Positions 1 through 9,419 of a stretch of DNA of 64,000 bases are shown here, piece after piece (positions within the stretch are counted from its first letter, which is position 1; each line of letters begins with the position of its first letter). The notes beneath the pieces are model-generated. The model was not told where the DNA came from. It ran no database searches and saw only the letters and a list, made by a program, of their open reading frames with translations. The position numbers were made by a program, and so were the translations under genes. The DNA is from an uncultured Kordia sp. (GTDB lineage Bacteria; Bacteroidota; Bacteroidia; Flavobacteriales; Flavobacteriaceae), in the NCBI RefSeq assembly GCF_947489565.1, contig NZ_CANLEA010000009.1, forward strand, positions 183,559 through 247,558, read 5' to 3'.

Positions 1-31
1 GTTTTTTTGTACTCTTGCTAGACTTTGCCAT
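1..31 (-). CDS. rpsK: 30S ribosomal protein S11, N-terminal fragment cut by window edge
   Basis: Only the first ten codons are in the window, reading MAKSSKSTKK from an ATG at 31. A Lys/Ser-rich start directly after rpsM is what is expected of S11, which follows S13 in the alpha operon. S11 lines the mRNA exit side of the 30S platform. The identification rests on gene order and the N-terminal residues only; the gene continues beyond position 1. Confidence 0.75.
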   Translation of the reverse strand, partial: MAKSSKSTKK

Positions 32-42
32 ACTACAAAATA

Positions 43-417
43 TTATTTAGTTGCTTTTTTCTTGTTAGCAACAGTTTTTCTTCTACCTTTTCTTGTTCTA
101 GAGTTGTTCTTCGTTCTTTGACCTCTTAATGGAAGTCCAGATCTATGACGAATTCCTCTATAACAACCGATATCCATTAAACGTTTGATGTTTAACTGAA
201 CTTCGGTACGTAATTCACCTTCAATTGTGTAAGTTCCTACTGCTTCACGAATTTTACCAATTTCTTCATCAGTCCAATCAGAAACTTTAGTGTCTTCACT
301 TACGTTAGCAGTTGCTAAAATTTGTTTTGCTCTGCTTCTACCTACTCCAAAGATGTATGTTAATGAGATAACACCTCTTTTGTGTTTTGGAATGTCTACT
401 CCTGCGATTCTTGCCAT
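43..417 (-). CDS. rpsM: 30S ribosomal protein S13
   Basis: A 124-residue protein of normal S13 length. It begins [10 protein letters not shown], carries the helix-two-turn-helix region, and ends in the typical basic tail ([20 protein letters not shown] region followed by Lys-rich residues) that contacts tRNA and the 30S head. S13 forms bridges to the 50S subunit (B1a, B1b) and helps tRNA translocation. It lies 2 bp after rpmJ and 11 bp before rpsK on the minus strand, the usual alpha-operon order. No Shine-Dalgarno is evident, normal for this phylum. Confidence 0.98.
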   Translation of the reverse strand: MARIAGVDIPKHKRGVISLTYIFGVGRSRAKQILATANVSEDTKVSDWTDEEIGKIREAVGTYTIEGELRTEVQLNIKRLMDIGCYRGIRHRSGLPLRGQRTKNNSRTRKGRRKTVANKKKATK

Positions 418-419
418 AA

Positions 420-536
420 CTATCCTTGTCTTTGTTTAAATCTAGGATTCTTTTTATTGATTACGTATAATCTTCCCTTACGACGTACAATTTTGCACTC
501 AGGGCTTCTCTTTTTTATTGATGCTCTTACTTTCAT
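420..536 (-). CDS. rpmJ: 50S ribosomal protein L36, zinc-free form
   Basis: A 38-residue ORF read directly from the sequence: ATG at 536, TAG at 420-422. The product starts [20 protein letters not shown] and ends in NPRFKQRQG, a clear L36. The zinc-binding form has CxxC, then Cys and His; here these positions are Ser, Cys, Asn and Phe, so only one Cys is left and a zinc ribbon cannot form. This is the C-minus type of L36. It lies between infA (6 bp gap) and rpsM (2 bp gap), its standard place. Confidence 0.95.
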   Translation of the reverse strand: MKVRASIKKRSPECKIVRRKGRLYVINKKNPRFKQRQG

Positions 537-542
537 GATTTT

Positions 543-758
543 TTAGTATCTATAAGTAATTCTTGCTTTTGTTAAATCGTATGGACTCATTTCTAGTTTC
601 ACTTTATCACCAGGTAATAATTTGATATAATGCATACGCATTTTTCCAGAGATGTGAGCCGTTACGATGTGACCATTTTCTAATTCTACACGGAACATTG
701 CATTTGATAATGCTTCTATAATTGTTCCATCTTGTTCTATTGCAGCTTGTTTAGCCAT
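543..758 (-). CDS. infA: Translation initiation factor IF-1
   Basis: A 71-residue S1/OB-fold protein beginning [11 protein letters not shown], with the family core [20 protein letters not shown] and [27 protein letters not shown]-1 occupies the 30S A site during initiation and promotes IF-2 and IF-3 function. It is the full normal length. It lies 2 bp after secY on the same strand, with no adk or map between them, unlike many other bacteria. Confidence 0.98.
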   Translation of the reverse strand: MAKQAAIEQDGTIIEALSNAMFRVELENGHIVTAHISGKMRMHYIKLLPGDKVKLEMSPYDLTKARITYRY

Positions 759-760
759 AA

Positions 761-2101
761 TTATGCAACTACTTTACGGTTTTTACCAGTTTTCATTAAA
801 CCATCATAATGTCTATTCAACAAGTATGAGTTTATTTGTTGCATGGTATCTATGGCAACTCCTACCATAATTAGCAACGATGTTCCTCCAAAGAATAATG
901 CCCAACCTTGTTGTATTCCCATAATTGTTCCTACAATAGCAGGGAAAATTGCGATCAATGCTAAAAAGATTGATCCAGGCAAGGTAATTTGTGACATTAT
1001 TTTGTCTAAGTATTCTCCAGTTTCTCCACCAGGGCGAATTCCTGGAATAAATCCTCCACTTCTTTTTAAGTCATCGGCCATTTTATTCGTAGGCACTGTG
1101 ATAGCTGTGTAGAAGTATGTAAATATGATGATTAAGAATGCGAATAAGACATTATACCATAATCCAAATACATCTTGAAAGTTTGCTGTCATCCATGCTC
1201 CTAAGCTTGAATCGGTACCTAAACCTTTTCCTATTGCTGTAGGCACAAACATTAAGGCTTGCGCGAAGATGATTGGCATTACACCAGATGCATTTAATTT
1301 TAATGGGATAAACTGTCTTGCTCCAAACATGTTCTTTTCATATCCTCCCGTTGCTGTTCTTCTAGCGTATTGCACAGGTATTTGGCGTACTGCCATTACC
1401 AACATGACGCTGGCAAGTATAATTACTAACCATATTACAATTTCTATAAGAATAAGCATTGGTCTTCCTGAGTTGGAAGCAAATTCTTGCAAGAATGCAG
1501 TAGGCATTTGTGCAATAATCCCAACCATAATTAATAATGAGATACCATTACCAATTCCTTTATCAGTAATTTTTTCACCAAGCCACATTGCAAAGATAGT
1601 TCCTGTTACAAGGATAATTACAGAAGGAATAACGAAATCTAATCCTTTTCCAATTGTAAATGCTGCGTCTGGAACACCTAATGCTCCTAATCCCCATAAA
1701 TAGAATGGTGCTTGCACCAAACAGATAAGGATTGTAAGCCATCTTGTGATTTGTGTGATTTTTTTACGACCACTTTCTCCTTCTTTTTGAAGTTTTTGTA
1801 GGTAAGGAATTGCGATTCCCATCAACTGAACTACAATAGAAGCAGATATATATGGCATAATTCCTAGTGCAAATACAGAAGCCTTAGCAAAAGCTCCTCC
1901 AGTAAACATGTTTAATAGACCACCAAGTCCGTCATCAAAATTACCAGTAAATGCTTCACCAAGTTTTGTATAGTCCATACCTGGAAGACTCACCTGTGCA
2001 CCAAAACGATACACTAGTAATAGTCCAAGAGTTACTAAAATTTTATTTTTTAGTTCCTCAATACTCCAAATACTTTTTATTGTGTCAATAAATTTTTTCA
2101 T
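761..2101 (-). CDS. secY: Preprotein translocase subunit SecY
   Basis: A 446-residue polytopic inner-membrane protein, the pore subunit of SecYEG. About ten hydrophobic segments are visible. Family marks include the N-terminal plug region, [15 protein letters not shown], the cytoplasmic loop [25 protein letters not shown], and the C-terminal loop [19 protein letters not shown] that contacts SecA and the ribosome. It exports the many signal-peptide proteins and lipoproteins encoded in this window. Its place after rplO and before infA is the conserved spc-operon location. Confidence 0.98.
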   Translation of the reverse strand: MKKFIDTIKSIWSIEELKNKILVTLGLLLVYRFGAQVSLPGMDYTKLGEAFTGNFDDGLGGLLNMFTGGAFAKASVFALGIMPYISASIVVQLMGIAIPYLQKLQKEGESGRKKITQITRWLTILICLVQAPFYLWGLGALGVPDAAFTIGKGLDFVIPSVIILVTGTIFAMWLGEKITDKGIGNGISLLIMVGIIAQMPTAFLQEFASNSGRPMLILIEIVIWLVIILASVMLVMAVRQIPVQYARRTATGGYEKNMFGARQFIPLKLNASGVMPIIFAQALMFVPTAIGKGLGTDSSLGAWMTANFQDVFGLWYNVLFAFLIIIFTYFYTAITVPTNKMADDLKRSGGFIPGIRPGGETGEYLDKIMSQITLPGSIFLALIAIFPAIVGTIMGIQQGWALFFGGTSLLIMVGVAIDTMQQINSYLLNRHYDGLMKTGKNRKVVA

Positions 2102-2116
2102 GCTTCTATGTAGAAA

Positions 2117-2569
2117 TTATAAAGTTACTGCTTCTCCTCCTGCTGCTTCGATAGCTGCTTTTGCTGAAGCTGTGAATTTGTGAGCTGTAACTTTTAATTT
2201 TGATTTAAGTTCACCTCTTCCAAGGATTTTTACTAAATCAGTTTTTCTAGCTACTCTGTTAGCTACTAATATGTCTAAATCAACAGTATCTGTGATTTTC
2301 CCTTCGTCAACTAATTCCTGAAGTCTATCAAGATTTACACCTTGATATTCTTTACGATTGATATTTGTGAAACCAAACTTAGGAACACGTCTCTGAAGCG
2401 GCATTTGTCCACCTTCGAATCCAATTTTCTTTGAATAACCAGATCGAGATTTAGCTCCTTTGTGACCACGTGTTGCGGTACCACCTTTTCCAGAACCTTG
2501 TCCTCTACCTACTCTTTTGTTATTACTTTGAACTGAACCTTCAGCTGGTTTTAAGTTACTTAAATCCAT
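2117..2569 (-). CDS. rplO: 50S ribosomal protein L15
   Basis: A 150-residue L15. It begins MDLSNLKPAEGS and has the Gly/Arg/Lys-rich N-terminal extension (KRVGRGQGSGKGGTATRGHK) that threads into 23S rRNA, followed by the GFEGGQMPLQRRVPKFGF motif and the globular C-terminal domain. A late 50S assembly protein. It sits between rpmD (15 bp gap) and secY (15 bp gap) in the spc section of the cluster. Confidence 0.98.
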   Translation of the reverse strand: MDLSNLKPAEGSVQSNNKRVGRGQGSGKGGTATRGHKGAKSRSGYSKKIGFEGGQMPLQRRVPKFGFTNINRKEYQGVNLDRLQELVDEGKITDTVDLDILVANRVARKTDLVKILGRGELKSKLKVTAHKFTASAKAAIEAAGGEAVTL

Positions 2570-2584
2570 AACCAGTTGTTATTT

Positions 2585-2764
2585 TTAAGCTTCTTCAACA
2601 GAAACTAAGTGTTTAACTTTATTTACCATTCCAAGGATGTTTGGTGTAGCCTCATGTTCTACAACCTGACCGATCTTTTTAAGACCAAGCGCTTCTAGCG
2701 TTCTCTTTTGATTTTGAGGACGACTAATTTTGCTTCTTACTTGTGTTACTTTAATTTTTGCCAT
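2585..2764 (-). CDS. rpmD: 50S ribosomal protein L30
   Basis: A 59-residue ORF read directly from the sequence: ATG at 2764, TAA at 2585-2587. The product begins MAKIKVTQVRSKISRPQNQK, then RTLEALGLKKIGQ and PNILGMVNKVKHLV, the signature of bacterial L30. It fills the gap between rpsE (12 bp) and rplO (15 bp), exactly where L30 is expected. L30 is a small 50S surface protein absent from some bacteria, but present here. Confidence 0.96.
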   Translation of the reverse strand: MAKIKVTQVRSKISRPQNQKRTLEALGLKKIGQVVEHEATPNILGMVNKVKHLVSVEEA

Positions 2765-2776
2765 TTTATCCTTGAT

Positions 2777-3301
2777 TTATCCTTTAAATACTTTTTCTAA
2801 AGAAATTCCTCTTTGTCTTGCAACCATTCCTGCATCTCTTAATTGTAATAAAGCATCAAAAGTTGCTTTTACTACATTGTGCGGGTTAGATGATCCTTGA
2901 GACTTCGATAATACATTGTGAACTCCTACAGCTTCTAATACTGCACGTACAGCTCCACCTGCGATAACTCCTGTACCCGAAGATGCTGGTTGAATATATA
3001 CTCTAGCTCCTCCGTATTTTCCTTTTTGCTCGTGTGGTAATGTACCATTTTGCAAAGGAATACGAACTAAGTTTTTCTTCGCATCTTCAATTGCTTTTGC
3101 AATTGCAGTAGCAACGTCTTTAGATTTTCCTAAACCGTGTCCTACAACACCGTTTTCATCTCCAACAACTACGATCGCCGAAAATCCAAAGGCTCTACCA
3201 CCTTTTGTTACTTTAGTTACACGTTGTACTCCTACCAAACGATCTTTTAATTCTAATCCACCTGGCTTTACTAATTCTGCGTTTTTGTATTTCTGATACA
3301 T
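2777..3301 (-). CDS. rpsE: 30S ribosomal protein S5
   Basis: A 174-residue S5 with an N-terminal dsRNA-binding-like domain ([26 protein letters not shown]) and a C-terminal domain with [19 protein letters not shown] and the tail [16 protein letters not shown]5 contributes to decoding accuracy and mRNA unwinding at the entry tunnel. The loop GGRAFGF, where spectinomycin resistance changes arise in other bacteria, looks intact. It lies 6 bp after rplR. Confidence 0.98.
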   Translation of the reverse strand: MYQKYKNAELVKPGGLELKDRLVGVQRVTKVTKGGRAFGFSAIVVVGDENGVVGHGLGKSKDVATAIAKAIEDAKKNLVRIPLQNGTLPHEQKGKYGGARVYIQPASSGTGVIAGGAVRAVLEAVGVHNVLSKSQGSSNPHNVVKATFDALLQLRDAGMVARQRGISLEKVFKG

Positions 3302-3307
3302 AGTTTC

Positions 3308-3661
3308 TTAGAATTTAAGTCCTCCTTCTCTAGCACCTTCTGCTAATGATTTTACTCTTCCGTGGTATAAATATCCACCTCTATCAAATGCGATTGTTTC
3401 AATCCCAGCTTTTAAAGCTTTTTCAGCGATAGACTTCCCTACTAAGGCAGCTACTTCTGATTTTGTTCCTTCAGCTTTGATATCTTTATCTCTAGATGAA
3501 GCGGCAACAATTGTTTTACCATCTACATCATTGATAATTTGAGCATAAATTTCTTTATTACTTCTAAAAACAGATAATCTTGGTCTAGCTTCTGTACCGC
3601 CAACGATTTTTCTAATTCTGTTTTTGATTCTTTGTCTTCTTTCAGTCTTTGATAATCCCAT
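3308..3661 (-). CDS. rplR: 50S ribosomal protein L18
   Basis: A 117-residue L18 beginning [18 protein letters not shown], with [34 protein letters not shown] and the C-terminal [23 protein letters not shown] motif. It binds 5S rRNA with L5 and delivers it to the 50S central protuberance. The gene lies between rplF (9 bp gap) and rpsE (6 bp gap). Confidence 0.98.
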   Translation of the reverse strand: MGLSKTERRQRIKNRIRKIVGGTEARPRLSVFRSNKEIYAQIINDVDGKTIVAASSRDKDIKAEGTKSEVAALVGKSIAEKALKAGIETIAFDRGGYLYHGRVKSLAEGAREGGLKF

Positions 3662-3670
3662 AATTAATTA

Positions 3671-4213
3671 TTAAGCTGATTTACCTGCTTTTCTTCTTAA
3701 TACCTCTCCTACAAACTTAACTCCTTTTCCTTTATAAGGTTCTGGTTTACGGAACCCACGGATTTTAGCCGCAACTTGTCCTACCAATTGTTTGTCGTGC
3801 GAAGTTAATTTTATGATTGGATCTTTACCTTTCTCAGATATTGTTTCAACTTTCACTTCTGGAGCTAAGTTCATAACAATATTGTGTGAGAATCCTAAAG
3901 CTAACTCTAGTCTTTGTCCTTGATTACTTGCTCTGTAACCTACTCCAACTAATTGTAACTCTTTTGTAAATCCTTTAGAGACACCTTCAATCATATTGTT
4001 GATTAATGCTCTATATAGACCGTGTTTTGCTCTATGATCTTTGCTGTCTGATGGGCGTTCTAGTACTATTCGACCTTCTTCTTGTTTAACAGTAATACTG
4101 TCAACTTGTTGTGTCAATTCTCCTAATTTACCTTTTACGGTTACCTGACCATCTTTTATATCTACAGTAACTCCTGCTGGAATACTTACTGGGTTTTTAC
4201 CTATTCTTGACAT
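3671..4213 (-). CDS. rplF: 50S ribosomal protein L6
   Basis: A 180-residue L6 made of two repeated domains. It begins MSRIGKNPVSIPAGV, has HGLYRALINNMIEGVSKGF between the repeats, and the C-terminal signature KPEPYKGKGVKF that contacts 23S rRNA near the sarcin-ricin loop and the factor-binding site. It is of normal length. It follows rpsH by 19 bp and precedes rplR by 9 bp. Confidence 0.98.
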   Translation of the reverse strand: MSRIGKNPVSIPAGVTVDIKDGQVTVKGKLGELTQQVDSITVKQEEGRIVLERPSDSKDHRAKHGLYRALINNMIEGVSKGFTKELQLVGVGYRASNQGQRLELALGFSHNIVMNLAPEVKVETISEKGKDPIIKLTSHDKQLVGQVAAKIRGFRKPEPYKGKGVKFVGEVLRRKAGKSA

Positions 4214-4232
4214 TTCTGCTAGTCTTTATTAA

Positions 4233-4631
4233 TTAGTAAACGTAACATAAAACTTCTCCACCTACATTTTCACGTTGAGCTTGCTTTCCTGTCATTACTC
4301 CGTGAGAAGTAGATACGATCGCAATTCCCAATCCGTTTAAGACTCTTGGAAGTTCGTTAGCTCCAGCGTACTGACGTAAACCTGGTGTACTGATTCTTTG
4401 AATTTTCTTGATTACAGGTTCTTTTGTCATCTTATCGTATTTTAAAGCGATTTTGATGCTTCCCTGTACAGTTGTGTCTTCAAACTTGTAGCTTAAGATA
4501 TATCCTTGATCGAATAAGATCTTGGTCATCTCTTTTTTAAGCTTTGAAGCTGGAATCTCGACAACTCTGTGTCCCGCTCTACTGGCGTTTCTGATTCTTG
4601 TTAAGTAATCCGCTATTGGATCTGTATACAT
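4233..4631 (-). CDS. rpsH: 30S ribosomal protein S8
   Basis: A 132-residue S8 with N-terminal [20 protein letters not shown], a central [15 protein letters not shown], and the C-terminal signature [20 protein letters not shown]8 binds 16S rRNA helix 21 early in assembly and in E. coli represses its own spc operon by binding mRNA. In this window the gene is preceded by a 60-nt gap that holds an imperfect hairpin (4646-4680), the second-longest gap in the cluster after the one between rpsJ and rplC, so mRNA-level control here is plausible but unproven. Confidence 0.98.
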   Translation of the reverse strand: MYTDPIADYLTRIRNASRAGHRVVEIPASKLKKEMTKILFDQGYILSYKFEDTTVQGSIKIALKYDKMTKEPVIKKIQRISTPGLRQYAGANELPRVLNGLGIAIVSTSHGVMTGKQAQRENVGGEVLCYVY

Positions 4632-4645
4632 ATGTATGAATTTAC

Positions 4646-4680
4646 GGTTTTGGTTTTCGACAAAAGTCGAACCTGAAACC
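4646..4680 (-). promoter_or_regulatory. Imperfect hairpin in the rpsN-rpsH intergenic mRNA
   Basis: The 60-nt gap between the rpsN stop and the rpsH start contains arms ending in CGAC and GTCG around an AAAA loop, with flanking GGTT/AACC and GGTTT/AAACC pairings interrupted by bulges. Most neighbouring gaps are 2-20 nt. No T run follows in the direction of transcription, so it does not look like a terminator. A ribosomal-protein binding site (S8 being the known regulator of spc operons in other bacteria) or a translational control stem are the likely readings; both are inference. Confidence 0.4.
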
Positions 4681-4691
4681 AGTTTATAATT

Positions 4692-4961
4692 TTACCAACT
4701 TGCCTTTTTGACTCCTGGAATTAATCCTTTATTTGCCATTTCTCTAAACATTACACGAGAAATACCAAACTGACGCATGTACCCTTTTGGTCTTCCAGTA
4801 AGTTTGCAACGATTGTGCATACGAATTGGAGAGGCATTTTTAGGCAACTTTTGCAATGCTTCGTAATCTCCAGCTTCTTTCAAAGCTTTTCTTTTCTCAG
4901 CATATTTAGCAACCGTTTTAGCTCTTTTAACCTCACGGGCTTTCATTGATTCTTTAGCCAT
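4692..4961 (-). CDS. rpsN: 30S ribosomal protein S14, zinc-free form
   Basis: An 89-residue S14 beginning [20 protein letters not shown] and ending with [20 protein letters not shown] followed by [11 protein letters not shown]. The longer (89 residue) form with a single Cys, in [10 protein letters not shown], is the C-minus class that does not bind zinc; the short zinc form has two CxxC pairs. S14 joins the 30S head in late assembly. It sits 2 bp downstream of rplE and, like the nearby L36, avoids the need for zinc. Confidence 0.98.
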   Translation of the reverse strand: MAKESMKAREVKRAKTVAKYAEKRKALKEAGDYEALQKLPKNASPIRMHNRCKLTGRPKGYMRQFGISRVMFREMANKGLIPGVKKASW

Positions 4962-4963
4962 AA

Positions 4964-5515
4964 TTAATTCTTTTTAAAAGGTAACCCTAATTCAGTTAAT
5001 AATGATTTAGCTTCTTTATCTGTCGATGCAGAAGTTACAAATGTAATATCCATTCCAGCAATTCTATTCACTTTATCGATATTTATTTCTGGAAAGATAA
5101 TTTGCTCAGTAACTCCTAAGTTATAATTACCTCTTCCATCAAATCCATTTGCTTTGATTCCACCAAAATCTCTTACACGTGGTAAGGCTGAAGTAACCAA
5201 TCTATCTAGGAATTCGTACATCTTTTCTCCTCTTAACGTAACTTTAGCACCAATTGGCATTCCTTTACGTAATTTGAAAGTTGCAACATCCTTTTTAGAA
5301 ATGGTAGCGATTGCTTTTTGTCCTGTAATTTTCCCAAACTCTTCAATAGCATGGTCAATTAGTTTCTTATCAGCTACTGCACCACCAACTCCTCTACTTA
5401 AAACTATTTTTTCAAGTTTTGGAACTTGCATTACGTTTGCATAACTGAATTCTTCTGTAAGAGCTTGGATTACTCGATCCTTATACTCTTGCTTTAATCT
5501 TGGAACATACCCCAT
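4964..5515 (-). CDS. rplE: 50S ribosomal protein L5
   Basis: A 183-residue L5 with N-terminal [20 protein letters not shown], the family motif [41 protein letters not shown] and the C-terminal [19 protein letters not shown]. It binds 5S rRNA and forms bridge B1b with S13 at the central protuberance. It lies 2 bp from both rplX and rpsN, suggesting tight translational coupling. Confidence 0.98.
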   Translation of the reverse strand: MGYVPRLKQEYKDRVIQALTEEFSYANVMQVPKLEKIVLSRGVGGAVADKKLIDHAIEEFGKITGQKAIATISKKDVATFKLRKGMPIGAKVTLRGEKMYEFLDRLVTSALPRVRDFGGIKANGFDGRGNYNLGVTEQIIFPEINIDKVNRIAGMDITFVTSASTDKEAKSLLTELGLPFKKN

Positions 5516-5517
5516 AA

Positions 5518-5844
5518 CTATAGTACTTCATTAGATTTTTTAGAAAACCTTACTTTCTTGTCTCCTTCTACTCTATATCCAACTCTTGTTGCTTCTCCTT
5601 TAGAAGTCATCAACGCTAAGTTTGATATATGAATTGGAGCTTCTTTCTCTACAATTCCACCTTGAGGATTTTGAGCACTTGGTTTTGTGTGTTTCTTTAC
5701 GATATTCACACCTTCTACAATTGCCTTATTATCTTCACGAAGAATTTTTAATACTTTACCTGTAACAGGATTGTCTGCAGTACTTTTGTTAGCTCCAGCA
5801 ATCACTTTTACGGTATCTCCTGTTTTTATCTTTAGTTTTGTCAT
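5518..5844 (-). CDS. rplX: 50S ribosomal protein L24
   Basis: A 108-residue L24 with the KOW motif near the start ([17 protein letters not shown]), then the [20 protein letters not shown] core and the IHISNLALM segment. L24 initiates 50S assembly by binding the 5' domain of 23S rRNA and sits at the exit tunnel. It lies 13 bp after rplN and 2 bp before rplE, the standard order. Confidence 0.98.
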   Translation of the reverse strand: MTKLKIKTGDTVKVIAGANKSTADNPVTGKVLKILREDNKAIVEGVNIVKKHTKPSAQNPQGGIVEKEAPIHISNLALMTSKGEATRVGYRVEGDKKVRFSKKSNEVL

Positions 5845-5857
5845 CTTAAACTACGTA

Positions 5858-6226
5858 TTAAAGCACCTCTGGTGCTAATGATACAATTTTCATGAATTGT
5901 TTATCACGAAGTTCTCTAGCAACCGGACCGAAAACACGAGTTCCTCTCATTTCCCCTGTTGGGTTTAAAAGAACACATGCATTATCGTCAAATCTAATAT
6001 AAGATCCGTCTGGTCTTCTTACTTCTTTCTTAGTACGTACAACAACTGCTGTAGAAACTTGTCCTTTCTTAACACTTCCGTTAGGAGTTGCGTCTTTTAC
6101 AGTAACAACAATTTTGTCTCCAACAGAAGCATAACGTCTTTTCGTTCCTCCTAATACACGGATCGTTAAAACTTCTTTAGCTCCCGTGTTATCTGCAACT
6201 TTTAATCTTGATTCTTGTTGTAACAT
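5858..6226 (-). CDS. rplN: 50S ribosomal protein L14
   Basis: A 122-residue L14 starting [20 protein letters not shown], with [20 protein letters not shown], the acidic DDNACVLLN strand and the C-terminal [20 protein letters not shown] signature. It packs beside L19 and makes bridges to 16S rRNA. The gene is 2 bp after rpsQ. Confidence 0.98.
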   Translation of the reverse strand: MLQQESRLKVADNTGAKEVLTIRVLGGTKRRYASVGDKIVVTVKDATPNGSVKKGQVSTAVVVRTKKEVRRPDGSYIRFDDNACVLLNPTGEMRGTRVFGPVARELRDKQFMKIVSLAPEVL

Positions 6227-6228
6227 AA

Positions 6229-6486
6229 TTATTTAGCTCTTTCAATGATTTCAACTAATCTCCAACATTTGGTTTTACTTAATGGACGTGTTTCCATTAT
6301 TTTCACAGTATCACCAATGTTACAATCGTTCTTTTCGTCGTGCGCAACATATTTCTTTGTTTTTAACACGAACTTACCGTACATAGGGTGTTTTACACGC
6401 TTAACTTCAGAAACCACGATTGATTTCGTCATTTTATTACTGGTAACAACACCTATTCTCTCTTTTCTTAAATTTCTTTTTTCCAT
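6229..6486 (-). CDS. rpsQ: 30S ribosomal protein S17
   Basis: An 85-residue OB-fold protein starting [19 protein letters not shown], followed by [20 protein letters not shown] and the terminal [20 protein letters not shown], a standard S17. It is a primary 16S rRNA binder in the 30S body. It lies 18 bp after rpmC and 2 bp before rplN. Confidence 0.98.
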   Translation of the reverse strand: MEKRNLRKERIGVVTSNKMTKSIVVSEVKRVKHPMYGKFVLKTKKYVAHDEKNDCNIGDTVKIMETRPLSKTKCWRLVEIIERAK

Positions 6487-6504
6487 CTGTCAGTAGAATT
6501 CAAT

Positions 6505-6696
6505 TTATTGTAATTCTCTTTTAGTTAGTTCGGTAGCTACTCTCGCAACTGTTCTTCTTACCGAACGCAACTGAATTGGATTATCTAAAGGAGAGATAGC
6601 ATGCGCTACTTTTAAATCTGAATGATTTTTTTTGAGCTCCTTTAGTTTTTCTTGTAACTCAGCTACAGATAATTCTTTAATTTCTGATTGTTTCAT
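6505..6696 (-). CDS. rpmC: 50S ribosomal protein L29
   Basis: A 63-residue all-helical protein beginning MKQSEIKELSVAELQEKLKE with the conserved NPIQLRSVRRTVARVATEL end. L29 sits next to L23 at the tunnel exit, part of the docking platform for trigger factor and SRP. It lies between rplP (13 bp) and rpsQ (18 bp). Confidence 0.97.
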   Translation of the reverse strand: MKQSEIKELSVAELQEKLKELKKNHSDLKVAHAISPLDNPIQLRSVRRTVARVATELTKRELQ

Positions 6697-6709
6697 AACT
6701 TATTAAAAA

Positions 6710-7129
6710 TTAAGCTTCGAAATCTCGAGCTACAATAAACTTAGTTTTAACTGGTAATTTTTGAGCAGCTAAGCGCAATGCTTCTTTCGCTACTTCAATA
6801 GGAACTCCTCCTACTTCAAAAATTATTCTTCCAGGTTTTACAACAGCTGCCCAGTATTCTGGAGCACCTTTACCTTTACCCATACGTACCTCAAGTGGCT
6901 TTTTTGTAATCGGCTTGTCTGGAAAAATCTTAATCCATAATTGACCTTCTCTTTTCATGTAACGAGTTGCCGCAACACGGGCTGCCTCTATTTGACGAGA
7001 TGTCAAGAAATTTGAATCTAATGATTTAATACCAAACATACCGTTAGAAAGTAAGTGACCTCTTCCTGAGTTCCCTTTCATACGCCCTTTCTGTACTTTA
7101 CGATATTTTGTTCTTTTTGGCTGTAACAT
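6710..7129 (-). CDS. rplP: 50S ribosomal protein L16
   Basis: A 139-residue L16 with [20 protein letters not shown] at the start, the [19 protein letters not shown] motif with the conserved Arg loop region (RMGKGKG), and the C-terminal [20 protein letters not shown]16 contacts A- and P-site tRNA near the peptidyl transferase centre. It lies 19 bp after rpsC. Confidence 0.98.
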   Translation of the reverse strand: MLQPKRTKYRKVQKGRMKGNSGRGHLLSNGMFGIKSLDSNFLTSRQIEAARVAATRYMKREGQLWIKIFPDKPITKKPLEVRMGKGKGAPEYWAAVVKPGRIIFEVGGVPIEVAKEALRLAAQKLPVKTKFIVARDFEA

Positions 7130-7148
7130 TTTTCTTTACTTTAAAAAA

Positions 7149-7871
7149 TTACTTTCTACGACGAGATTTTCCTTTTCCACCTTGATTATTTCCACCTTTT
7201 CCAGATTGCTTTTTAGACATTCCTACTAATGGAGATAATTCTCTCTTTCCATAAACCTCACCTTTCATTACCCATACTTTCACTCCTAATCTACCGTAAG
7301 TAGTGTGAGCTTCATGTAATGCATAATCAATATCTGCTCTGAAAGTTGATAAAGGAATACGACCATCTTTATATGATTCAGAACGTGCCATTTCTGCTCC
7401 GTTTAAACGTCCAGAAATTTGCACTTTGATTCCCTCAGCATTCATACGCATTGCAGCCGCAATAGCCATTTTAATAGCTCTTCTGTATGAAATTCTGTTT
7501 TCGATTTGACGTGCAATACTAGCAGCAACTAGATTTGCGTCAAGTTCAGGTCTCTTGATCTCAAAAATATTGATCTGTACTTCTTTACCTGTAATTTTCT
7601 TAAGCTCTTCTTTTAACTTGTCTACCTCTTGACCTCCTTTACCAATAATGATACCTGGACGTGCCGTAGTGATAGTAACGGTTACAAGTTTAAGTGTGCG
7701 CTCAATAATTACTCTAGAAACACTAGCTTTAGATAAACGAGCATGGATATACTTTCTGATTTTATCGTCTTCAGCAAGTTTATCTCCATAGTCATTACCT
7801 CCGTACCAGTTAGATTCCCATCCTCTGATGATACCAAGGCGATTTCCGATTGGATTTGTCTTTTGTCCCAT
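7149..7871 (-). CDS. rpsC: 30S ribosomal protein S3
   Basis: A 240-residue S3. The KH domain is clear ([19 protein letters not shown], the GxxG loop), followed by the C-terminal domain [22 protein letters not shown] low-complexity tail rich in Gly, Lys, Asn and Gln ends in SRRRK. S3 forms the mRNA entry helicase with S4 and S5. It lies 11 bp after rplV. Confidence 0.98.
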   Translation of the reverse strand: MGQKTNPIGNRLGIIRGWESNWYGGNDYGDKLAEDDKIRKYIHARLSKASVSRVIIERTLKLVTVTITTARPGIIIGKGGQEVDKLKEELKKITGKEVQINIFEIKRPELDANLVAASIARQIENRISYRRAIKMAIAAAMRMNAEGIKVQISGRLNGAEMARSESYKDGRIPLSTFRADIDYALHEAHTTYGRLGVKVWVMKGEVYGKRELSPLVGMSKKQSGKGGNNQGGKGKSRRRK

Positions 7872-7882
7872 ACTTACTTATC

Positions 7883-8290
7883 TTAACTTTGTGTGTTATT
7901 ATTAGCTCCTAACACCAATGTAACATGGTTGGAACGTTTTCTAATTCTGTGTGCACGACCTTGTGGTGCTGGACGAAGTCTTTTCAACATACTTCCACTA
8001 TCCACTCGGATTTCTTTTACAAACAATTCAGCATCTTCAACACTTGCATCTTCGTTTTTCGCTTGCCAGTTTGCGATTGCAGACAATAACAATTTTTCTA
8101 AACGGCGTGATGCTTCTTTTTGACTGAATTTTAATATATGAAGCGCTTTTTCTACTTTCTCACCTCTTACTAAATCCGCTACTAAACGCATTTTTCTTGG
8201 CGAAGTAGGGCAGTTATTCAACTTTGCAAAAGCTATACTCTTCTTAGCCTCTTTGATTTGCTCTGCTCTTTCTCTTTTACGAACTCCCAT
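7883..8290 (-). CDS. rplV: 50S ribosomal protein L22
   Basis: A 135-residue L22 with an N-terminal charged extension ([17 protein letters not shown]) before the typical [20 protein letters not shown], then the tunnel-lining beta hairpin [21 protein letters not shown]22 reaches into the nascent peptide exit tunnel. It lies 9 bp after rpsS and 11 bp before rpsC. Confidence 0.98.
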   Translation of the reverse strand: MGVRKRERAEQIKEAKKSIAFAKLNNCPTSPRKMRLVADLVRGEKVEKALHILKFSQKEASRRLEKLLLSAIANWQAKNEDASVEDAELFVKEIRVDSGSMLKRLRPAPQGRAHRIRKRSNHVTLVLGANNNTQS

Positions 8291-8299
8291 AGCTTCTTA

Positions 8300-8578
8300 T
8301 TATTTTTTTCCTTTATTTTTCGCACCAGCGTGACCTCTAAATGATCTTGTTGGTGAAAATTCTCCTAACTTATGTCCTACCATGTTTTCTGTAACATACA
8401 CAGGAACAAACTGACGACCGTTATGAACAGCGATAGTTTGCCCAACGAAATCTGGAGTAATCATAGATGCTCTTGACCAAGTTTTGATCACAGCTTTCTT
8501 TCCTGACTCAACATTTTGCTGAACTTTTTTATCTAAACTATAGTGAACGTAAGGTCCTTTTTTTAATGATCTAGCCAT
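8300..8578 (-). CDS. rpsS: 30S ribosomal protein S19
   Basis: A 92-residue S19 beginning [19 protein letters not shown], with [20 protein letters not shown], the family signature [17 protein letters not shown] and a Lys-rich tail. S19 is in the 30S head next to S13. It is spaced 3 bp from rplB. Confidence 0.98.
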   Translation of the reverse strand: MARSLKKGPYVHYSLDKKVQQNVESGKKAVIKTWSRASMITPDFVGQTIAVHNGRQFVPVYVTENMVGHKLGEFSPTRSFRGHAGAKNKGKK

Positions 8579-8581
8579 GTC

Positions 8582-9406
8582 TTATTTCTTTCTACGTTCT
8601 ATAATGTATTTATTACTCGCTTTCGTCTTAGATCTTGTACGGTATCCTTTAGCTGGAATTCCATTTCTAGACCTTGGGTGTCCTCCAGAAGATTTACCTT
8701 CTCCACCACCCATTGGGTGATCAACAGGGTTCATTACTACTGGTCTTGTTCTTGGTCTTCTACCTAACCATCTTCCTCTACCTGCTTTACCAGATACTAA
8801 TAATTGATGATCTGAATTAGAGATCGCTCCAATTGTCGCTAAACAATTCGCCATCACCATTCTAGTTTCACCTGAAGGAAGTTTGATTGTAGCAAACTTT
8901 CCATCACGAGCCATTAATTGCGCGAATGCTCCTGCACTACGAGCCATAACAGCTCCTTGTCCTGGACGCAACTCTACACAAGAAACAATAGTTCCTAATG
9001 GAATATTACTTAAAGGCATTGTATTTCCGATTTCTGGAGCAACTTTCTCTCCTGAAACAACAGTTTGACCTACTTTTAATCCATTTTGAGCGATGATGTA
9101 GCGCTTTTCTCCATCAGTATACTGTACTAATGCGATAAAAGCAGTTCTGTTTGGATCATACTCAATAGTTTTCACTTCTGCAGAAACATCTTTTCTATCT
9201 CTTTTAAAGTCGATAATACGGTATCTTTTCTTATGACCACCTCCGATGTAACGCATGGTCATTTTACCTTGATTGTTTCTACCACCAGACCTCTTTTTCG
9301 GTGCAAGTAAACTCTTTTCCGGCTTATCAGTAGTGATGGCATCGAATCCATTGACTACTCTAAAACGCTGAGCTGGTGTAATTGGTTTTAATTTTCTTAC
9401 TGACAT
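8582..9406 (-). CDS. rplB: 50S ribosomal protein L2
   Basis: A 274-residue L2 with RNA-binding OB and SH3-like domains. Visible marks are [20 protein letters not shown] near the N-terminus and the universally conserved [20 protein letters not shown], which includes the His needed for peptidyl transferase activity. The tail ends [17 protein letters not shown]2 is essential for subunit association. It lies 13 bp after rplW. Confidence 0.98.
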   Translation of the reverse strand: MSVRKLKPITPAQRFRVVNGFDAITTDKPEKSLLAPKKRSGGRNNQGKMTMRYIGGGHKKRYRIIDFKRDRKDVSAEVKTIEYDPNRTAFIALVQYTDGEKRYIIAQNGLKVGQTVVSGEKVAPEIGNTMPLSNIPLGTIVSCVELRPGQGAVMARSAGAFAQLMARDGKFATIKLPSGETRMVMANCLATIGAISNSDHQLLVSGKAGRGRWLGRRPRTRPVVMNPVDHPMGGGEGKSSGGHPRSRNGIPAKGYRTRSKTKASNKYIIERRKK

Positions 9407-9419
9407 TTTTTGTCTTTAC

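Noticed and set aside
843..1703. Two long plus-strand open frames inside secY
   Set aside because: They lie antisense to a clear secY, have no family features and no promoter; they are shadows of codon use.
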